NCBI GenBank assembly: GCA_036346355.1
Contig: CM070572.1
Location: 4,409,001 to 4,473,000, forward strand
Source: Rhipidocladum racemiflorum
Lineage: Eukaryota; Streptophyta; Magnoliopsida; Poales; Poaceae
Length of the DNA stretch: 64,000 nt
Direction of reading: 5' to 3'
Shown: positions 52,444-64,000 of the stretch, in pieces
Layout: the number at the start of each line of letters is the position of its first letter
Numbering within the stretch: position 1 is the first letter of the stretch
Translations under genes and position numbers: made by a program
The notes under the pieces: model-generated
Databases searched by the model: none
What the model saw: the letters and a program-made list of their open reading frames with translations, nothing else
What the model was told of the DNA's origin: nothing

Positions 52444-55001
52444 ATGTGCGGCGGCGCCATCCTCTCCAACCTCAAGAAGCCGGCGGGGTCTCGGAGGCTG
52501 GCAGAGGGGTCCCCGTGGCCCGAGAAGAAAAAGCCCAGGAGGGGCAGGCGGTACCTCGCGGGGTTGGTGGAGGAGGACGATGAGAACTTCGAGGCCGACT
52601 TTGAGGAGTTCGAGGGGGACTCCGGGGACTCGGATTTGGAGTTCGGGGAGGAGGAGGAGGACGACGTCGTCGAGATCAAGCCTCCCGCCGTCAAGTGGTC
52701 CTTCTCCAGAGGTATTGGCGTCGCTGGGAGTTACTTAATTTTTGTGCTTGTTTGTACTTTTCGTGCTCGATTGCTGTAGGAGATTGGAACTTGTGGGGGC
52801 TGATTGGGAGATTTTGGGAGGCGGATTCGGGTTTGAGGCCGTTTGGTCCCTAGATTGGGGAGGAAGAGATTTTAGGGATCGGTGTTGAAAGGCTGGATTG
52901 GGGTGGGGGGGGGGGTGCGATTCCTGTCTGTTTCGGGATGGGGAGATTTGATTCAAAAGTCTCTAGATTGGGGCTGATTGGATGCGCCGGTATGGTCTGA
53001 TTTGGGATGAAGCTTAGGGCTTTTCTTCTCGGCTGTGTTAGTATTCTGAAACGAAGAACTTTGGGGTTCAATGCCCAGATATTCCAGAGACGCGATTTCT
53101 ATTGCTAGGTTCTTCGAACTGGGGATTTCTACATTTTCTGAGCTTGGATGGTGATTCATGTTATTACTTTTTAATCCAAGGAGTTGAATCAGCAGAAAAG
53201 GGGCAATTTTCCTCCGTTTTGCTTGGAGGTCTCCGACTTTTGAATTGTTACTTGCTAGATGGATTACCATCCGTTGTTAGATGATTGTAGATTTGCGTGA
53301 GGACTGTTCTAGATTTAGTTCAAGTCTTATTCTGAAGGATTATTAATTTATTATGGTGTTTGACCATTGAGTCATACATGAATCTTAGCATATAGTAGCT
53401 CCGACATTGTTTGGGCTTCCGGTTGGCTGTTATAGGATTTGTTTCTTTCAATCAATACGTTAATACTTAGTGCAAAAAGTTTTATTAGTTTTTGTTCTTG
53501 TTTTGCTTAGATTATGTTAGACAATTATTTCATTTATTTCTGCATGAGAACATTCCTGTTCGAAATTTGTGTCTACTGTTTTATGAAACTTAGATGACAG
53601 ACCATTTTGAAGTATCGATCTCGCAACAATGGATTACATGCTCCTGATGTTTCAGGAGGCTCCTCGCAAGATTGTATCCTCTGCGAGTACTATTGATAGA
53701 TGCAGTTGAGTCTTGTGGGGTTTGTGCCTCTGAGTAAATTGTCCAAATTGGTACTGCTTGTTAAGCCGTGAGAGTTAAACCGCAGGTCTCTGCTGAAGTT
53801 TTAGCAACTCAGATTTCTTGTTCCGTGTTTACAGCTAAGATTGCTGTGTTGGTGTTGAATTAGCCTGAATTTAGATATTATGCCTTTTTTTTGTTTTGAG
53901 GAAGAAATAATAATGAAATTTCTAGATATGATTGCAGAATGATGACGAGGAACACAGCACGAGGCTGGTTCTTAAGATCACTGGACTTTTCTATTAAGTT
54001 GTGATTTGGCCTGTGCTTTATCCAAAATTCGAAGGGGTTATACTCATGGTTGAATGTTCATTTTGTTGTGATCTTGTTCATGTAAATTCATGTTTATGGT
54101 CAAAAGAAACAAGTCTAGTAAGAGAAGTTTGTCTGTGTTGGCCTTTCTTTAGCATTGACATTGCCCTTCCATTGCAGATGGCTTAAGCAGCATGAGTACT
54201 GCTGGTTTTGATGGGCCTGCAGCAAGGTCTTCCAAAAGGAAGAGAAAGAACCAATACAGGGGTATCCGCCAGCGCCCTTGGGGTAAGTGGGCTGCTGAAA
54301 TCAGAGATCCTCGCAAGGGTGTTCGTGTCTGGCTTGGTACTTTCAACAGTGCTGAAGAAGCTGCAAGAGCTTATGATGCTGAAGCACGCAGGATTCGTGG
54401 CAAGAAGGCCAAGGTTAACTTCCCAGAGGCACCAGCAGTTGCTCAGAAGCGCCGTGATGGCCCCATTGTTACTAAAGCACCCAAGTCAAGTGTGGAACAG
54501 AAGCCTACTGTCAAACCAGCACTAAACAACCTTGCCAACACAAATGCATTAGTCTACCCATCTGCTGGCTTCAACTCAAACAATCCATTTGTTCAGCCCG
54601 ATGACACACCAATTGTTCCTGCAATGAACTTGGCTGCCCCTATTGGTGATCCCATCACGAACCTGTACTCTGACCAGGGAAGCAACTCCTTTGGCTGCTC
54701 AGACTTGGGCTGGGAGAATGATACCAAGACTCCAGATATTACATCTATTGCTGAAGGTGACGAATCTGCATTCGTCAAGAGCAATACCCACAACTCAGTG
54801 GTGCCTCCTGTTATGGAGAACAATACTGTTGATCTCACTGATGAGCTGACCGATCTAGAACCTTACATGGGGTTTATTCTAGATGGTGGGGCGGGTGAGT
54901 CTATTGATAGCCTTTTGAACCTTGATGGATCTCAGGATGTCATCAGCAACATGGACCTGTGGAGTTTTGATGACATGCCCATATCTGGCGATTTCTATTG
55001 A
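52444..55001 (+). CDS. Group VII ethylene response factor with Met-Cys N-degron (exons 52444-52711, 54178-55001)
   Basis: Nuclear AP2/ERF transcription factor of 363 residues. It begins MCGGAILSNL, the N-terminal motif of group VII ERFs. After Met removal, Cys2 is oxidised by plant cysteine oxidases, arginylated and degraded, so the protein accumulates only under low oxygen. An acidic region (about 45-78) follows. A basic KRKRK patch (about 110) acts as likely nuclear signal. The single AP2 domain (about 115-172) has YRGIRQRPWGKWAAEIRDP, VWLGTF and the Ala/Asp pair of ERF types. The acidic, aromatic C-terminus (DLWSFDDMP) resembles RAP2.12-type activation regions. The donor is CAGAG|GTATTG and the acceptor CATTGCAG|AT, phase 1, the usual intron position for the group. 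The start is fixed by the MCGGAI motif. Intact. Confidence 0.95.
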
Positions 55002-56500
55002 GGAATTCAAAGCCTGGCAGTTGGGTTATGTACATAGGGAGAAAGGGTAAGCATTGGCAAGTTAGAAATTCTCTCTAAAGACGCATTTGGTTTTCATTGC
55101 TCTGAATTTTGGATCCGTGTTTCAGGAATAAAGACTGGGAGATTGGGAAGCGCCTGCTTGGCACATTGGAGTAGCATATGCTTATGTCTAGATTTGATGC
55201 AAAAAGTTGCACCCTGAAACTCTTTGGTAATTGGACCTGTTCCCTGTTTGTCCGTGTGTATGACAGCCATTCATGAGACTGAAGAATTCCTTCTTTTCTT
55301 GTTCTACTTTTCTGTCGTTGCTTCCGTATATGGCTGTGAACATTATGAATTTGTGGCCAATATGTCTTAATCTATGTACTTGATTGCTCTTTTCAGCAAT
55401 TCCGGGAAATCTAATATCTGTCATGTTGATCGGTGATAAGTTGCCTCGATATCTTATTGCACACAAGCTTATTTGGTAAATTCAAACATAGCTAGTTATT
55501 TGTAAAGCATTTACTGTGCATTTCTTTTCCAAATTTTTTGGAGATCTTCGTGATTTTTATGCGGGTTGTCTTTCATTCTGGCAGCATACCAGACGTGTTA
55601 ATCTTTGGTGCCTGTTTGTTGCCCTTGCCACTGGTTGCGTGATCGTTTCTCTCTCAAACGATGCATTCTCCTATTTTTCTTGATGTGGGAAGTGACGTGA
55701 CCAAGTATGCTTTCTCTGATAACTCGAAAAGGTGCATTTGATCACATGATGTGGCCTTGCTTCTTGAGATATTTTGCTCGACTAGGACAAATACCAAACG
55801 AAGACCCGAAAAGCTTCTGAGATTCCAGTGACTGTTTCTTACCGCCTCACTGTTCTAGATGTTTTTTTGACCGAGACAAAATAGCCTTGCATGTCACTTA
55901 ATTCGGTCAGTGTTACTGCAATAGTGCAATCTTTAGCTGAGTTGCGGTCTCATATCATGTTTGGTCCTTGATTTGATGTAGACTTGACTTAATGTAGACA
56001 TGGTGCGTATCGTCTTATTTTTTATTTGTTTTAAATTGGTAAAAAATATTGGCATTCATTAAAACAGAATAACAACCGAACTATAAATACACACACCTAC
56101 GCCTCTGCTCCGCGAGCACGTGTCGAGCAGCGCTCGAGGCAGGCTTTGCACGCTCTTCACGCCCAGCTAACCAAGCAAGCGCTCGGCCTCATAATAGTTG
56201 ACAGACACCCGTGTGTTGCTTCGGGCATAGCAGAGCAATCCCAAATATGCATAATCAATATGAACAATTTAGCACAAAGAAAAAGAGCACATATTGTGCT
56301 GAAAATTTTGCTTATATCATAGTGTATTATTTCTCCAATCAGACAAAAAAAGTGTTGATCAAATGCAATGCAAGTACGCAACTGAAAATCAGAAAGGCCT
56401 TCCCGCGCGGCTTCGCGCCTTGCAGGCTGCGCTGATGCCATTAATGATGTTTTAAAAACGTGAATCTGGTCAAATCATGGAGAAAACTATGATCCCAGTA
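55002..56500. other. ERF 3' UTR and downstream intergenic DNA
   Basis: AATAAA at 55127-55132 is a candidate poly(A) signal. No second gene is recognised; the frames at 56157-56441 on either strand have no homology. Confidence 0.45.
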
Positions 56501-57089
56501 CAAAAAGAAGGATAAAAAAGAGCTTAAACAGTTAGGATCTATTTTTCTTCTTCTTTTGATTCTAGATTCTGCTCTGAATAAAATAAATAAATAACATAAT
56601 TCTAGAAATCGATTTTCACACTCCAGTCCACCCATATACACTAGAATCCACAATCTGCCTTTAAATTCTAAATTTTAGAGAATTAGATTCTCTACAACCA
56701 TAATTCAGAATCAGCTTTTAGATAATCCACACTCCAAAGTAAAAATAAACAAGCCCTTAAAACTGAAATCGCGAGGTATGTATATACATTAGCTGTCGGG
56801 ATGCAACCCTGCAAATTCTTGATGATATGAAAAAGGAACACTTCCATGTTCATGCCAATTGGCTCTAATATCACGGTAGGATTTCTAAATTGTGTGAAAC
56901 CCAGCAAATTAATATTCTTCTCCGTTGATAAATTTATATTCAAACAGACGTAAAATAGCAGTTGCTGCTTTGTGGTGCTTAAATACCTGACAGATATCTT
57001 CATACAACAAAGCTGCTATCTTTGTCCATGGACTTTTCTCCTTACATGCACTCCTCGAAACATCTATAGAACAACAATGAGTGTGTATC

Positions 57090-57248
<159 letters not shown>

Positions 57249-58523
57249 TGGAGTGCTTCAAACAAATTCCATTGTGATGCCAGTGAGTGCATGAAACAAA
57301 GAGGTATGCCTGAAACAGCAAAATCAAACACTTGGTAGAAACAAAAAGAAAGCTCACCTTCAATCATTCTTGTAGAGGCGCACATAATATTAAGGGTGCA
57401 TTGGTATATTTCGATTCCAATTGAAATGAGCCCAAAGCGGCACCACAACCTGACGGTCCTGACGGTGCGTGCGGCTGCCTTCATCTGGTGACAGTGGAGA
57501 GAGTTCAGTCTTTTAGAGTATTAAAGCATCGTTAAGAGCAGAACAGACACTTTGTTAGGAAACTAATATTAGGTAACGGCTAGGAATAGCAGCACAATTT
57601 GCAATAGGAGTTTGCATGCGGTAAAAGTGTAAACCCAAAGGGATGCAATAGGCAAAGAGATCCACAAAAGGTGAGCATAGGGTACAAATGACGGCATATT
57701 TAAGAAAAAGGGAAAGTCGTTGGTAAAATGATGGGAGTTCCAAATGAGTTGAACTCGAGTTTGATCCCGAGCTCGTGAGCTTCACAAAACTGAGCTTGAA
57801 TAGCTCGCGAGCCTGATAAATCTACAAATCACTTGTTAAATATTAATATATGTTAACTCTTACCAAGATTACTCGAATTGAGCTTAGGCTTGAGCATTTT
57901 TTATTGCTGAAAAATATTACATATTAAACTATTTATTGTTACTAAGCTTAGGCTTGAGTTTGGCCCGAACCGAGCTTGAGGTTGGGCGATCAGACTCCAA
58001 CTCGAGCTCAGCTTGGAATGTATATTGATATGACTGGAAGTGCAATGTCAACATGACGTATGGTGTGGACATGCCATAACGAGAGGAGGTGATGGCGATA
58101 TAGCGGCTGCTGGGTGTATCCATTGTGTCAAAAGCATACATACGCGACGGTATTTCCAAGATATGTACCTTTGTGATACATTTAGCTCTTAAATTTTGAG
58201 TTTTGTGAAACAGTTGTTAAATCTGTAGTTTTCTCTAATAATTTGTACAATAAATATGCAGTTTTACTAAATTTACCCTTGTTCTTTAGGTGAAAGATAA
58301 AATCCTGAAAATAGATAAAGTGTGTATTAGTGCAATTTCTATCGGAGAAAACCGTAGGGGCAGTGATGGAGGGCTAGGCCCGAGCATGGTTGCTGTCGTC
58401 GGTGGGTCTAGTCCTACACCTGCAAGGAATGCTGAAGACGCTCGCGACGAATAAGGGATGGTCAATTGGGAGGGGGAGGCAACTGAAATTTTTAGCTTTT
58501 GTAGTATTATTGTATTTTTTTTT
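57249..58523. other. Intergenic stretch with a degraded GAGCTC-rich repeat
   Basis: 57735-58015 contains GAGCTCGTGAGCTTC and GAGCTTAGGCTTGAG motifs like those inside the hAT element at 59731, probably an old relative whose ends I could not place. No gene. Confidence 0.4.
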
Positions 58524-58893
58524 AAAAAAAAGTAAATCCAGCCTCCGTACAAACATAATTACAAAAATAACCTTTTTCCGACAACGAAAACACTGATATC
58601 ACTGGTCACGCTTGTGTACCGTGGTAGAGACCCGGAACCACGAACTACACCTTCCACAGTAGGGTGGCTTGAGAGGGCTTGTTACCGTGGCAGAGCACCA
58701 CAGCAGGACGATAACGCAGGCATCAAGACTTGTCGTGGTGCCTAAGTGTGACATGTTCCTACTGTGCTACCCTAGCTCGGCAACACCTGTTGTGGTACAC
58801 GAGTGTGGCAGGTGCTACGTGTCATATGTCGGTGTTTTCACGGTCATGAAGGGGATTAGTTTTGCTATTGCGATCATACAAGGCTATATGTGT
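58524..58893. mobile_element. Fold-back MITE with GC-rich core, copy 2
   Basis: The left arm (CCGTACAAACATAATTACAA, AACCTTTTTCCGAC) and the right arm (reading back GTATGATCGCAATAGCAAAA) are inverted. ACAAACATAATTACAAAAATA is shared with copy 1 at 38541. The core repeats TACCGTGG-type motifs. Confidence 0.7.
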
Positions 58894-58989
58894 GTATGTG
58901 TGCGTAGTGCCAATGGGCTAGAAAAAAATTCGCTTTAGGTGATTGTGCTGAGAGGAGAATAAAAAAGGGGAAGGGCGAAGTGGGAAAGG

Positions 58990-59520
58990 AAGGTGCGGTA
59001 GGGTTCACAATATCGGCAAAAATCATGATTATCAGGCTTATCAGAGGGGTACGACATCTAAAATTGACCAGTAAACCGGTTAAATTTTTAAAAAAATTCA
59101 AAAAAAATTATGGGCATAAATATCACGACAATCAATGAAAATCGAGAGAAAATTGCTCAAAAAATTGGATTTGAGAAAAATTCAACTAGCCGATGAAAAT
59201 CAGGAGAAATTGGGAGAAAATCGGTCAAAATGAGAGAAAATAAGTCAAAATGAGAGAAAATATTTTATACTTATTACACATTTTTACTATTTTGGTACAA
59301 CTTTGAATCCTTGAAGAAAATTATCTAATTTGAAGGTCACATTCGAGGGAATTGGTGAACCATTTGATCTTGATTTTTCTGAGGCTAATACTCAAGTTCA
59401 TAACGAGTTTTTTTTTACAGTTTTCGATAAATATTATGAAAATTTTAGCAACAAAAGTGAAGCAAGAAGAATTGTTTCAACAATACAACAAGCATGAGGC
59501 GGTTTGAGCTCTTCAAACGA
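58990..59520. other. AT-rich repeat with AATCGGGAGAAA-type phrases
   Basis: Many short repeats (TCAAAATGAGAGAAAATA twice at about 59226-59260; GAAAATCGAGAG). It resembles dispersed AT-rich grass transposon interiors but has no confirmed ends. Confidence 0.4.
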
Positions 59521-59730
59521 GTGAAAGAAGCTAAAAGACAGGGCATCTAGTTCATCTTCCGAAGCACCGAGCAGGTTGCAATGTAATCTACGAGTAGAAT
59601 TCAACCACTATCTCGACATGCCTTTTGCAGAGATTGAGCTTGAATCGCAGATGGCAATAAACTCAACTTGCGCTTGTGGTGAAAGAATCACTAACATATT
59701 TATCTTATGCTATCGCAATCTACATGGGAT

Positions 59731-60386
59731 TAGGGGTGGAATCGAGCCGAGCTCGCCAGTTTTCGAGCCGAGCCGAGCCCGGCTCGTTGCATACATCGAG
59801 CTCAATCTTGAGCTCGGCTCGGGCTCGCTCGAGCCTCGGCCTACAAGGGCACTGGCAAGGACCCAAATGCCCTTCATTCTCACAAAAAAACGAAGCTCCT
59901 CCATCCATTCTCACCGTTCTCAGGCTCCAGCCTCCTCTAGGGTTCGGTTAAGAAGCAATTTCACATTTATGGGACGCCTTTTAAGCCTGAGATGGTTAGA
60001 TCGCTTCTTCGCTTTATAAAACTGCAAACATGTAATCTGGAAAAAGAATACCCCGCTTACTTTTATTTGTGCAAAAGTAATCAGTAGACCCAATACAAGA
60101 CATTTGAAGTACTAAGAAGAGTAAACTCAAAAAGTAAGGTAAGACAAGCATTGCTCATTAGATGTCTAGCATTGGGTATACTGATTACTGTATTGTGAAT
60201 CCATACCTTATATAACTCAATGACTGTCGAGTCTAACGAGCCGCTCACGAGCTGGCTCGGGCTCGGCTCGTTGGCCAAGCGAGCCAGGCGGTAGGCTCGG
60301 GCTTGGCTCGTTGGCCATGCGAGCCGAGCCGAGCCGAGCCCGAGCCCGAGCCGAGCCTCGAGCCTCGAGCTAAAATTCCACCCCTA
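59731..60386. mobile_element. hAT element (TAGGGGTGGAAT ends)
   Basis: 656 bp with ends TAGGGGTGGAATCGAGCC and, reading back, TAGGGGTGGAATTTTAGC. A perfect 8-bp duplication CATGGGAT lies at 59723-59730 and 60387-60394. Both subterminal regions are dense in CGAGCC/GGCTCG motifs that fold on each other. No transposase. Confidence 0.93.
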
Positions 60387-60654
60387 CATGGGATGTACTT
60401 GTGGTTCTAGACTTCTAGTCTCGTTAGAAGCTATTTTCAGTTATGTGGGGGGGGGGTACTTTAGCCAAGAAGGTCGTCTCTCACTTTTGAGATGATTGAG
60501 GCAATCATATGCCTCAAAGACTGGGAGTGTGCAGATGAGAAAACACAACATTAGACTGATGATCCGGAGATCGCGGAGGCGTTAGTCAACCTTGACCACC
60601 TCAACCTCGACTAGCCTATGTATATGTATGTAATTACTGTACTTTTTTCTTTAC

Positions 60655-60790
60655 CAGGCTGGGGCGGTACTAGGGGGTGGCGGGTATGCCCCGGCACCCC
60701 CAAAATTTTTGAAAAGTGGTATAAGGTCATCTTTTTGATGGACTAAATTTGTTTATTGAATTGATTCTGATTTTGATGGTTTGGAATTTT
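60655..60790 (+). mobile_element. Possible left-end fragment of a CAGTGG-type hAT
   Basis: GGCTGGGGCGGTACTAGGGG then GTGCC-like TATGCCCCGGCACCCCCAA resembles the subterminal GGGTGCCGGGGTGGGCCTGG of the element at 43947. No right end seen. Confidence 0.4.
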
Positions 60791-61670
60791 TAAGACCTTA
60801 GAACTATTTACATTGGCATAGTCTAGGTGCATAGCCCATCGTGCCCGCACGGTGCCCAGATACAGTTCCCATGCTGCTAGCTCCACGGCCCAAGTGAGTG
60901 TGATGTGTATGAATTGTATCTAAAAAAACATTCTTAATTAATTCAGTTGTACCCTTAATTTCAGAGTAGCCTGACTACATTGAATCTAGGCACGAAGGGA
61001 AACTGTTGGTGGATTCCTCGCCAACCCGTCGTACATCCCAACTTGATGAGGGTCGCAATTAGCAAGCAAGCTGCCTAAAAGCAAAGTTGATATGCTCAGC
61101 TGCTCATCAGTGCCCGGCAGAGAGCCGAAGGTGGTGAGCCACACCACTACCATGTGCCTTTGAAACACTCTCGCCTCCCATTTTTTTTTTTTTGGAAGGC
61201 TGATCAGAAGCTCTGGTATTTCTGCAAAGGAGGAGAGAAACAACATGCGAGCTACATACACACACAAACACCTTCACACACGCACGTCCATCTACACGCG
61301 CAGTACTCGTCTTCTCACGTGCGTCCGCATCAAGCGGCGGTCGAACGCGGACGGGCTGATGGCTCGATCGCCTCGCCTCCCATTTAAGGGGATGGGTTCG
61401 ATTCAGTTTGATGCAAAGCAAAGCAACAACCACAGGGATGGTTCCACACTATGTAGTACCGAGTAAAATAATCCAAGTACGGATTAGCTTATCCTCAACA
61501 TGTTGCAACTACAATGAAGCTATATACACGGGTTACAATGGAAGCTGACGACACAAGTAAGCCTTTAACAAGTAAATATTTCAGAATTATGTTCCGACAT
61601 TAGGGTACGAGGAAGGGAACGAGGCCGCAAAGGAGAGTCCTTTGCATTCTGTTTCACGAGATATATTTAC
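60791..61670. other. Intergenic stretch, no gene supported
   Basis: Short overlapping frames on both strands at 60986-61466 have low-complexity ACACACAC and CACACGC content and no homology. Confidence 0.4.
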
Positions 61671-61813
61671 GAGAGGTGATTCTATGTTCTTCTTTTTAGT
61701 ACAAGTTGCACAAATCTTGAAGCAAACGAAGGGGTAAGTAATCACCATCTACCCTTCATTCATGCTTTAATAGTTGTGCAACTTTTAAAAGGAAGAGCAT
61801 AGAAGCACCTCAC
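61671..61813. mobile_element. 143-bp MITE, copy 4 (GAGAGGTG family)
   Basis: Left GAGAGGTGATTCTATG, right CATAGAAGCACCTCAC; the interior is nearly identical to copy 1 (ACGAAGGGGTAAGTAATCAC, CATTCATGCTTTAATAGTTG). No clear target duplication. Confidence 0.85.
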
Positions 61814-62113
61814 ATGAAAATGAAACTTTCCCATGAATAATGATACTTATCTCTATTTTCCTTTTGAAAAGAAAAAATACCTATCTACTCGCCCCAAGAT
61901 TAGTAGAAAATGAACAAATAAACAGAATGGTATTACTCCCCTAAAGGACTCTGGACGATGTAGTATATCACAAGGCGACTGCCTAAAGTGCTGTGCCATC
62001 CATCTCCTCACTCTAATCACCTACTAGAATCCGATGAAGGACTACATTGGAAAATAAAAGTTGGTTCTTCCAAGTAGCAGAGGCATATACATGACACAGC
62101 ATCAGTTGTAATC

Positions 62114-64000
62114 TCAATACCAAAAAGTGTCTCCATGATTAACCCACTGCGCAAAATGCTCAGGAAACTTCTGAGCCTGGATCTCAGCAACTTGGTTTTC
62201 CTGAAAAGTTTTGAATTATGCGGTTGGTTTAATTTACTGGTGCAATGATATTTACGAGTACATGACTTGCATTACGTGATCAATTGCCTACCACACCATT
62301 ATAAATCCACACATTTTTAGTTTCCAGAATAATTTTGAATAAATTATAACACATCATAGCCAAAAAGAACAAGAGAGCTTTGCAGAAATCTGACTGATGA
62401 AATTGTATGCTCACCATGATCTCACAATTTATGTCACTACTGACATTCTCGGTTGAAAGGTTCGCATCTGGTGTGCTAATTGCAATTGACCTGTTCAAGC
62501 ACAGTTTACCAAGACACAGTGAGAAAAGGATAATGTTTCTGTTGATGTCTTCAAAGCAGTATCAATGTGGCTGGAACACAAGCTGATTGGATGAACAAAA
62601 AAACATTATAACAGAATATTTCCAATTTACTTCTCAGTATATATCATATTATCAATGTTCGCTCAATGCCTAACACACCCATGGGGCAGATCCGTGCACA
62701 CAGAGCATCCTGCTTATATTTTCGCCCTCATTTCATGTAAAAAGGTTAACCCGGGATGCTATATTTGGACCCTAAAAGAAATTATATACTACTACAACTC
62801 ACTTTAGACAAACAACCTAGGATTAATTCCACCACCACTCCAACATGGGCTACATGGACCTTTCACACTAACGGCCAGGGTATTATACTCATCCCCTTAA
62901 GGGCTAACGCCCTCGACAGCAACCGCGTACACGACAGACACCCAGATTCACCCCTCGGTACACGTCCATGCGTCCAGTGACGACACATATGCCATGATGT
63001 GTATCCACTCCGGGCCCACACATGCCCATGTGCCATATGCCTGCGCTCCTATCCCACACAGACTCGTGCAACAAAGGTTGGTGCTTTGATACCATCTGTA
63101 ACACCTTGGCTTAAAATTCACTCAACACCCAGCCCACCCATGGGGCGGACCCGCGCACACATATCACCCTGCTTACATTTTCTTCATTGCTTCATATAAA
63201 AGGGTTAACACAAAGGTGTTACGTTTGGATCTAACAGATGTTATATGCTACAACAACTCACCTTAGACAAGCAATGTAGAATTAATCCCACCACCACTCC
63301 AACATAGGCTACATGGGCCTTCACACTAATGGGCCAGGGTATTACGATCAAATTGTACCACAAAAGATAATATACATTTGTGTTTAATACCACGGGGATA
63401 GTTATGTGATAGAAAAACATATATATGGAGCTAAGTACAGCAAGGTAAAACATTAATACCTCGGAAAAAAGGAAAACATTAATGCGACAATGAATGATTA
63501 TCCTTCATTTTTTATTTTCTTTTATTCCCCCATAGGATGAGACAAAGGGAAGTATATACAACATAAATTTATTGTTGTTATGAGGAAATTTGTCAGTTGA
63601 AAGCTACGATGGTTAGCATACATCGGAGACAATTATGAAAATAAAGCAGCACAAATAAAAGATTACCTTGCATCGCTTGAGTTGCCTGAAGTTGAAAGCC
63701 ATTCAAGATCCAGGAAGTTTGAATCACCAGAATCATTGAAATAATCAAGTTCGGTGCTTGGGATATGATGTAAATGAGACACGATGGGAGTATACCTGCA
63801 ACCGATTTTAAAGAAGAAGCTGTCAGCTATAAAAGGTAAATCTCCATTATTTGAAACACCACATTCTCATCATCTTATCTTCTAGTAAATTATTCTGCTA
63901 CTAACAAAGAAAAAAACTGAAGGTTTAAAGCTTAAATGAACAGAAATGGACCTTAAATTTGACACCTCGCTTTCATAGGATGATGAAATTTCTTTTTCAT
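62114..64000 (-). CDS. Unrecognised plant gene, last four exons (runs in from the right edge)
   Basis: Minus-strand exons predicted at 64000-63952 (open at the edge), 63795-63667, 62490-62415 and 62200-62114. All have GT/AG borders and phases that join into one frame. The joined pieces read EISSSYESEVSNLR, then TPIVSHLHHIPSTELDYFND, LEWLSTSG, SIAISTPDANLSTE, NQVAEIQAQKFPEHFAQW and VNHGDTFWY before TGA. The product tail is Ser/Asp/Asn-rich and probably disordered, with no domain I recognise. It might be a regulatory protein, but I do not assign a function. The low GC fits the 3' end of a grass gene. The 1,176-bp intron 63666-62491 carries a TRIM retrotransposon. Confidence 0.7.
62656..63346 (-). 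mobile_element. TRIM (terminal-repeat retrotransposon in miniature) in an intron
   Basis: A 691-bp element with two direct terminal repeats, 62656-62887 (232 bp) and 63097-63346 (250 bp). They share long stretches such as CCCACCCATGGGGC and AATTCCACCACCACTCCAAC. On the minus strand the right repeat ends GGTGTTACA and is followed after GA by TGGTATCAAAGC (63083-63094), a tRNA-iMet-type primer-binding site. A purine tract AAGGGGATGAG precedes the left repeat. A 5-bp duplication ATCAA (62651-62655 and 63347-63351) flanks it. The interior is only about 210 bp with no protein gene. Confidence 0.9.

Noticed and set aside
60986..61466. Overlapping frames on both strands
   Set aside because: Composed largely of CA-rich simple sequence and mutual shadows; no homology.
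63076..63100. TTTGATACCATCTGTAACACC as a gene-regulatory motif
   Set aside because: Fully explained as the TRIM primer-binding site and LTR end.

Overview
This is a plant nuclear window, and the features point to a grass (Poaceae). Coding exons show the steep GC gradient typical of grasses. Introns are of plant type. The intergenic space is filled with grass-style LTR retrotransposons, hAT, Tourist and Stowaway elements, a TRIM and Helitron ends. I see no prokaryotic, organellar or viral genome structure, no CRISPR array, and no rRNA or tRNA gene I can support. The species cannot be fixed from the sequence; a panicoid grass is my guess.

Host genes. Three look intact: mTERF4 (+, 10006-11466, single exon, organellar RNA-splicing factor of the RUG2/BSM type), a type-I pectin methylesterase with a PMEI pro-region (+, 33978-37280, two exons), and a group VII ERF transcription factor with an N-terminal Met-Cys degron (+, 52444-55001, two exons). 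The last exons of an unrecognised gene enter from the right edge on the minus strand (64000-62114). Three host-gene remnants are also present: a Rab geranylgeranyltransferase alpha pseudogene (+, about 7927-8304), the isolated first exon of TONSOKU/BRU1 with an E2F-like site upstream (-, 40686-40396), and a decayed small plant gene (-, about 38485-37827).

Mobile DNA, left to right. The 3' half of a hAT transposon (1-1112). A probable Ty3-type solo LTR (2317-4509). A region built by serial tandem duplication around the RabGGTA pseudogene, ending in a Helitron-like 3' end (4510-9741). A hAT-like 'CAAGG' element (16684-17592). A small hAT element split by an 11-kb decayed Tat-lineage Ty3 retrotransposon with an antisense gene (18040-29420). 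A copia gag remnant whose probable LTR is split by another hAT element (about 30600-33180). MITEs in the pectin methylesterase intron. A second CAAGG element (41375-42119). A Helitron (42542-42771). An internally deleted hAT (43947-44823). A copia pol remnant with LTR (45265-46990). Further MITEs. A perfect ATA repeat of about 53 units (57090-57248). A hAT element (59731-60386). A TRIM inside an intron (62656-63346).

Many insertions were bounded by finding matching target-site duplications by eye: 8 bp for hAT-type, 3 bp for Tourist, TA for Stowaway and 5 bp for the TRIM. The host genes have no evident joint pathway. The window is best read as a gene-poor grass segment where intact genes sit between layers of nested transposons that carry or strand host-gene fragments.
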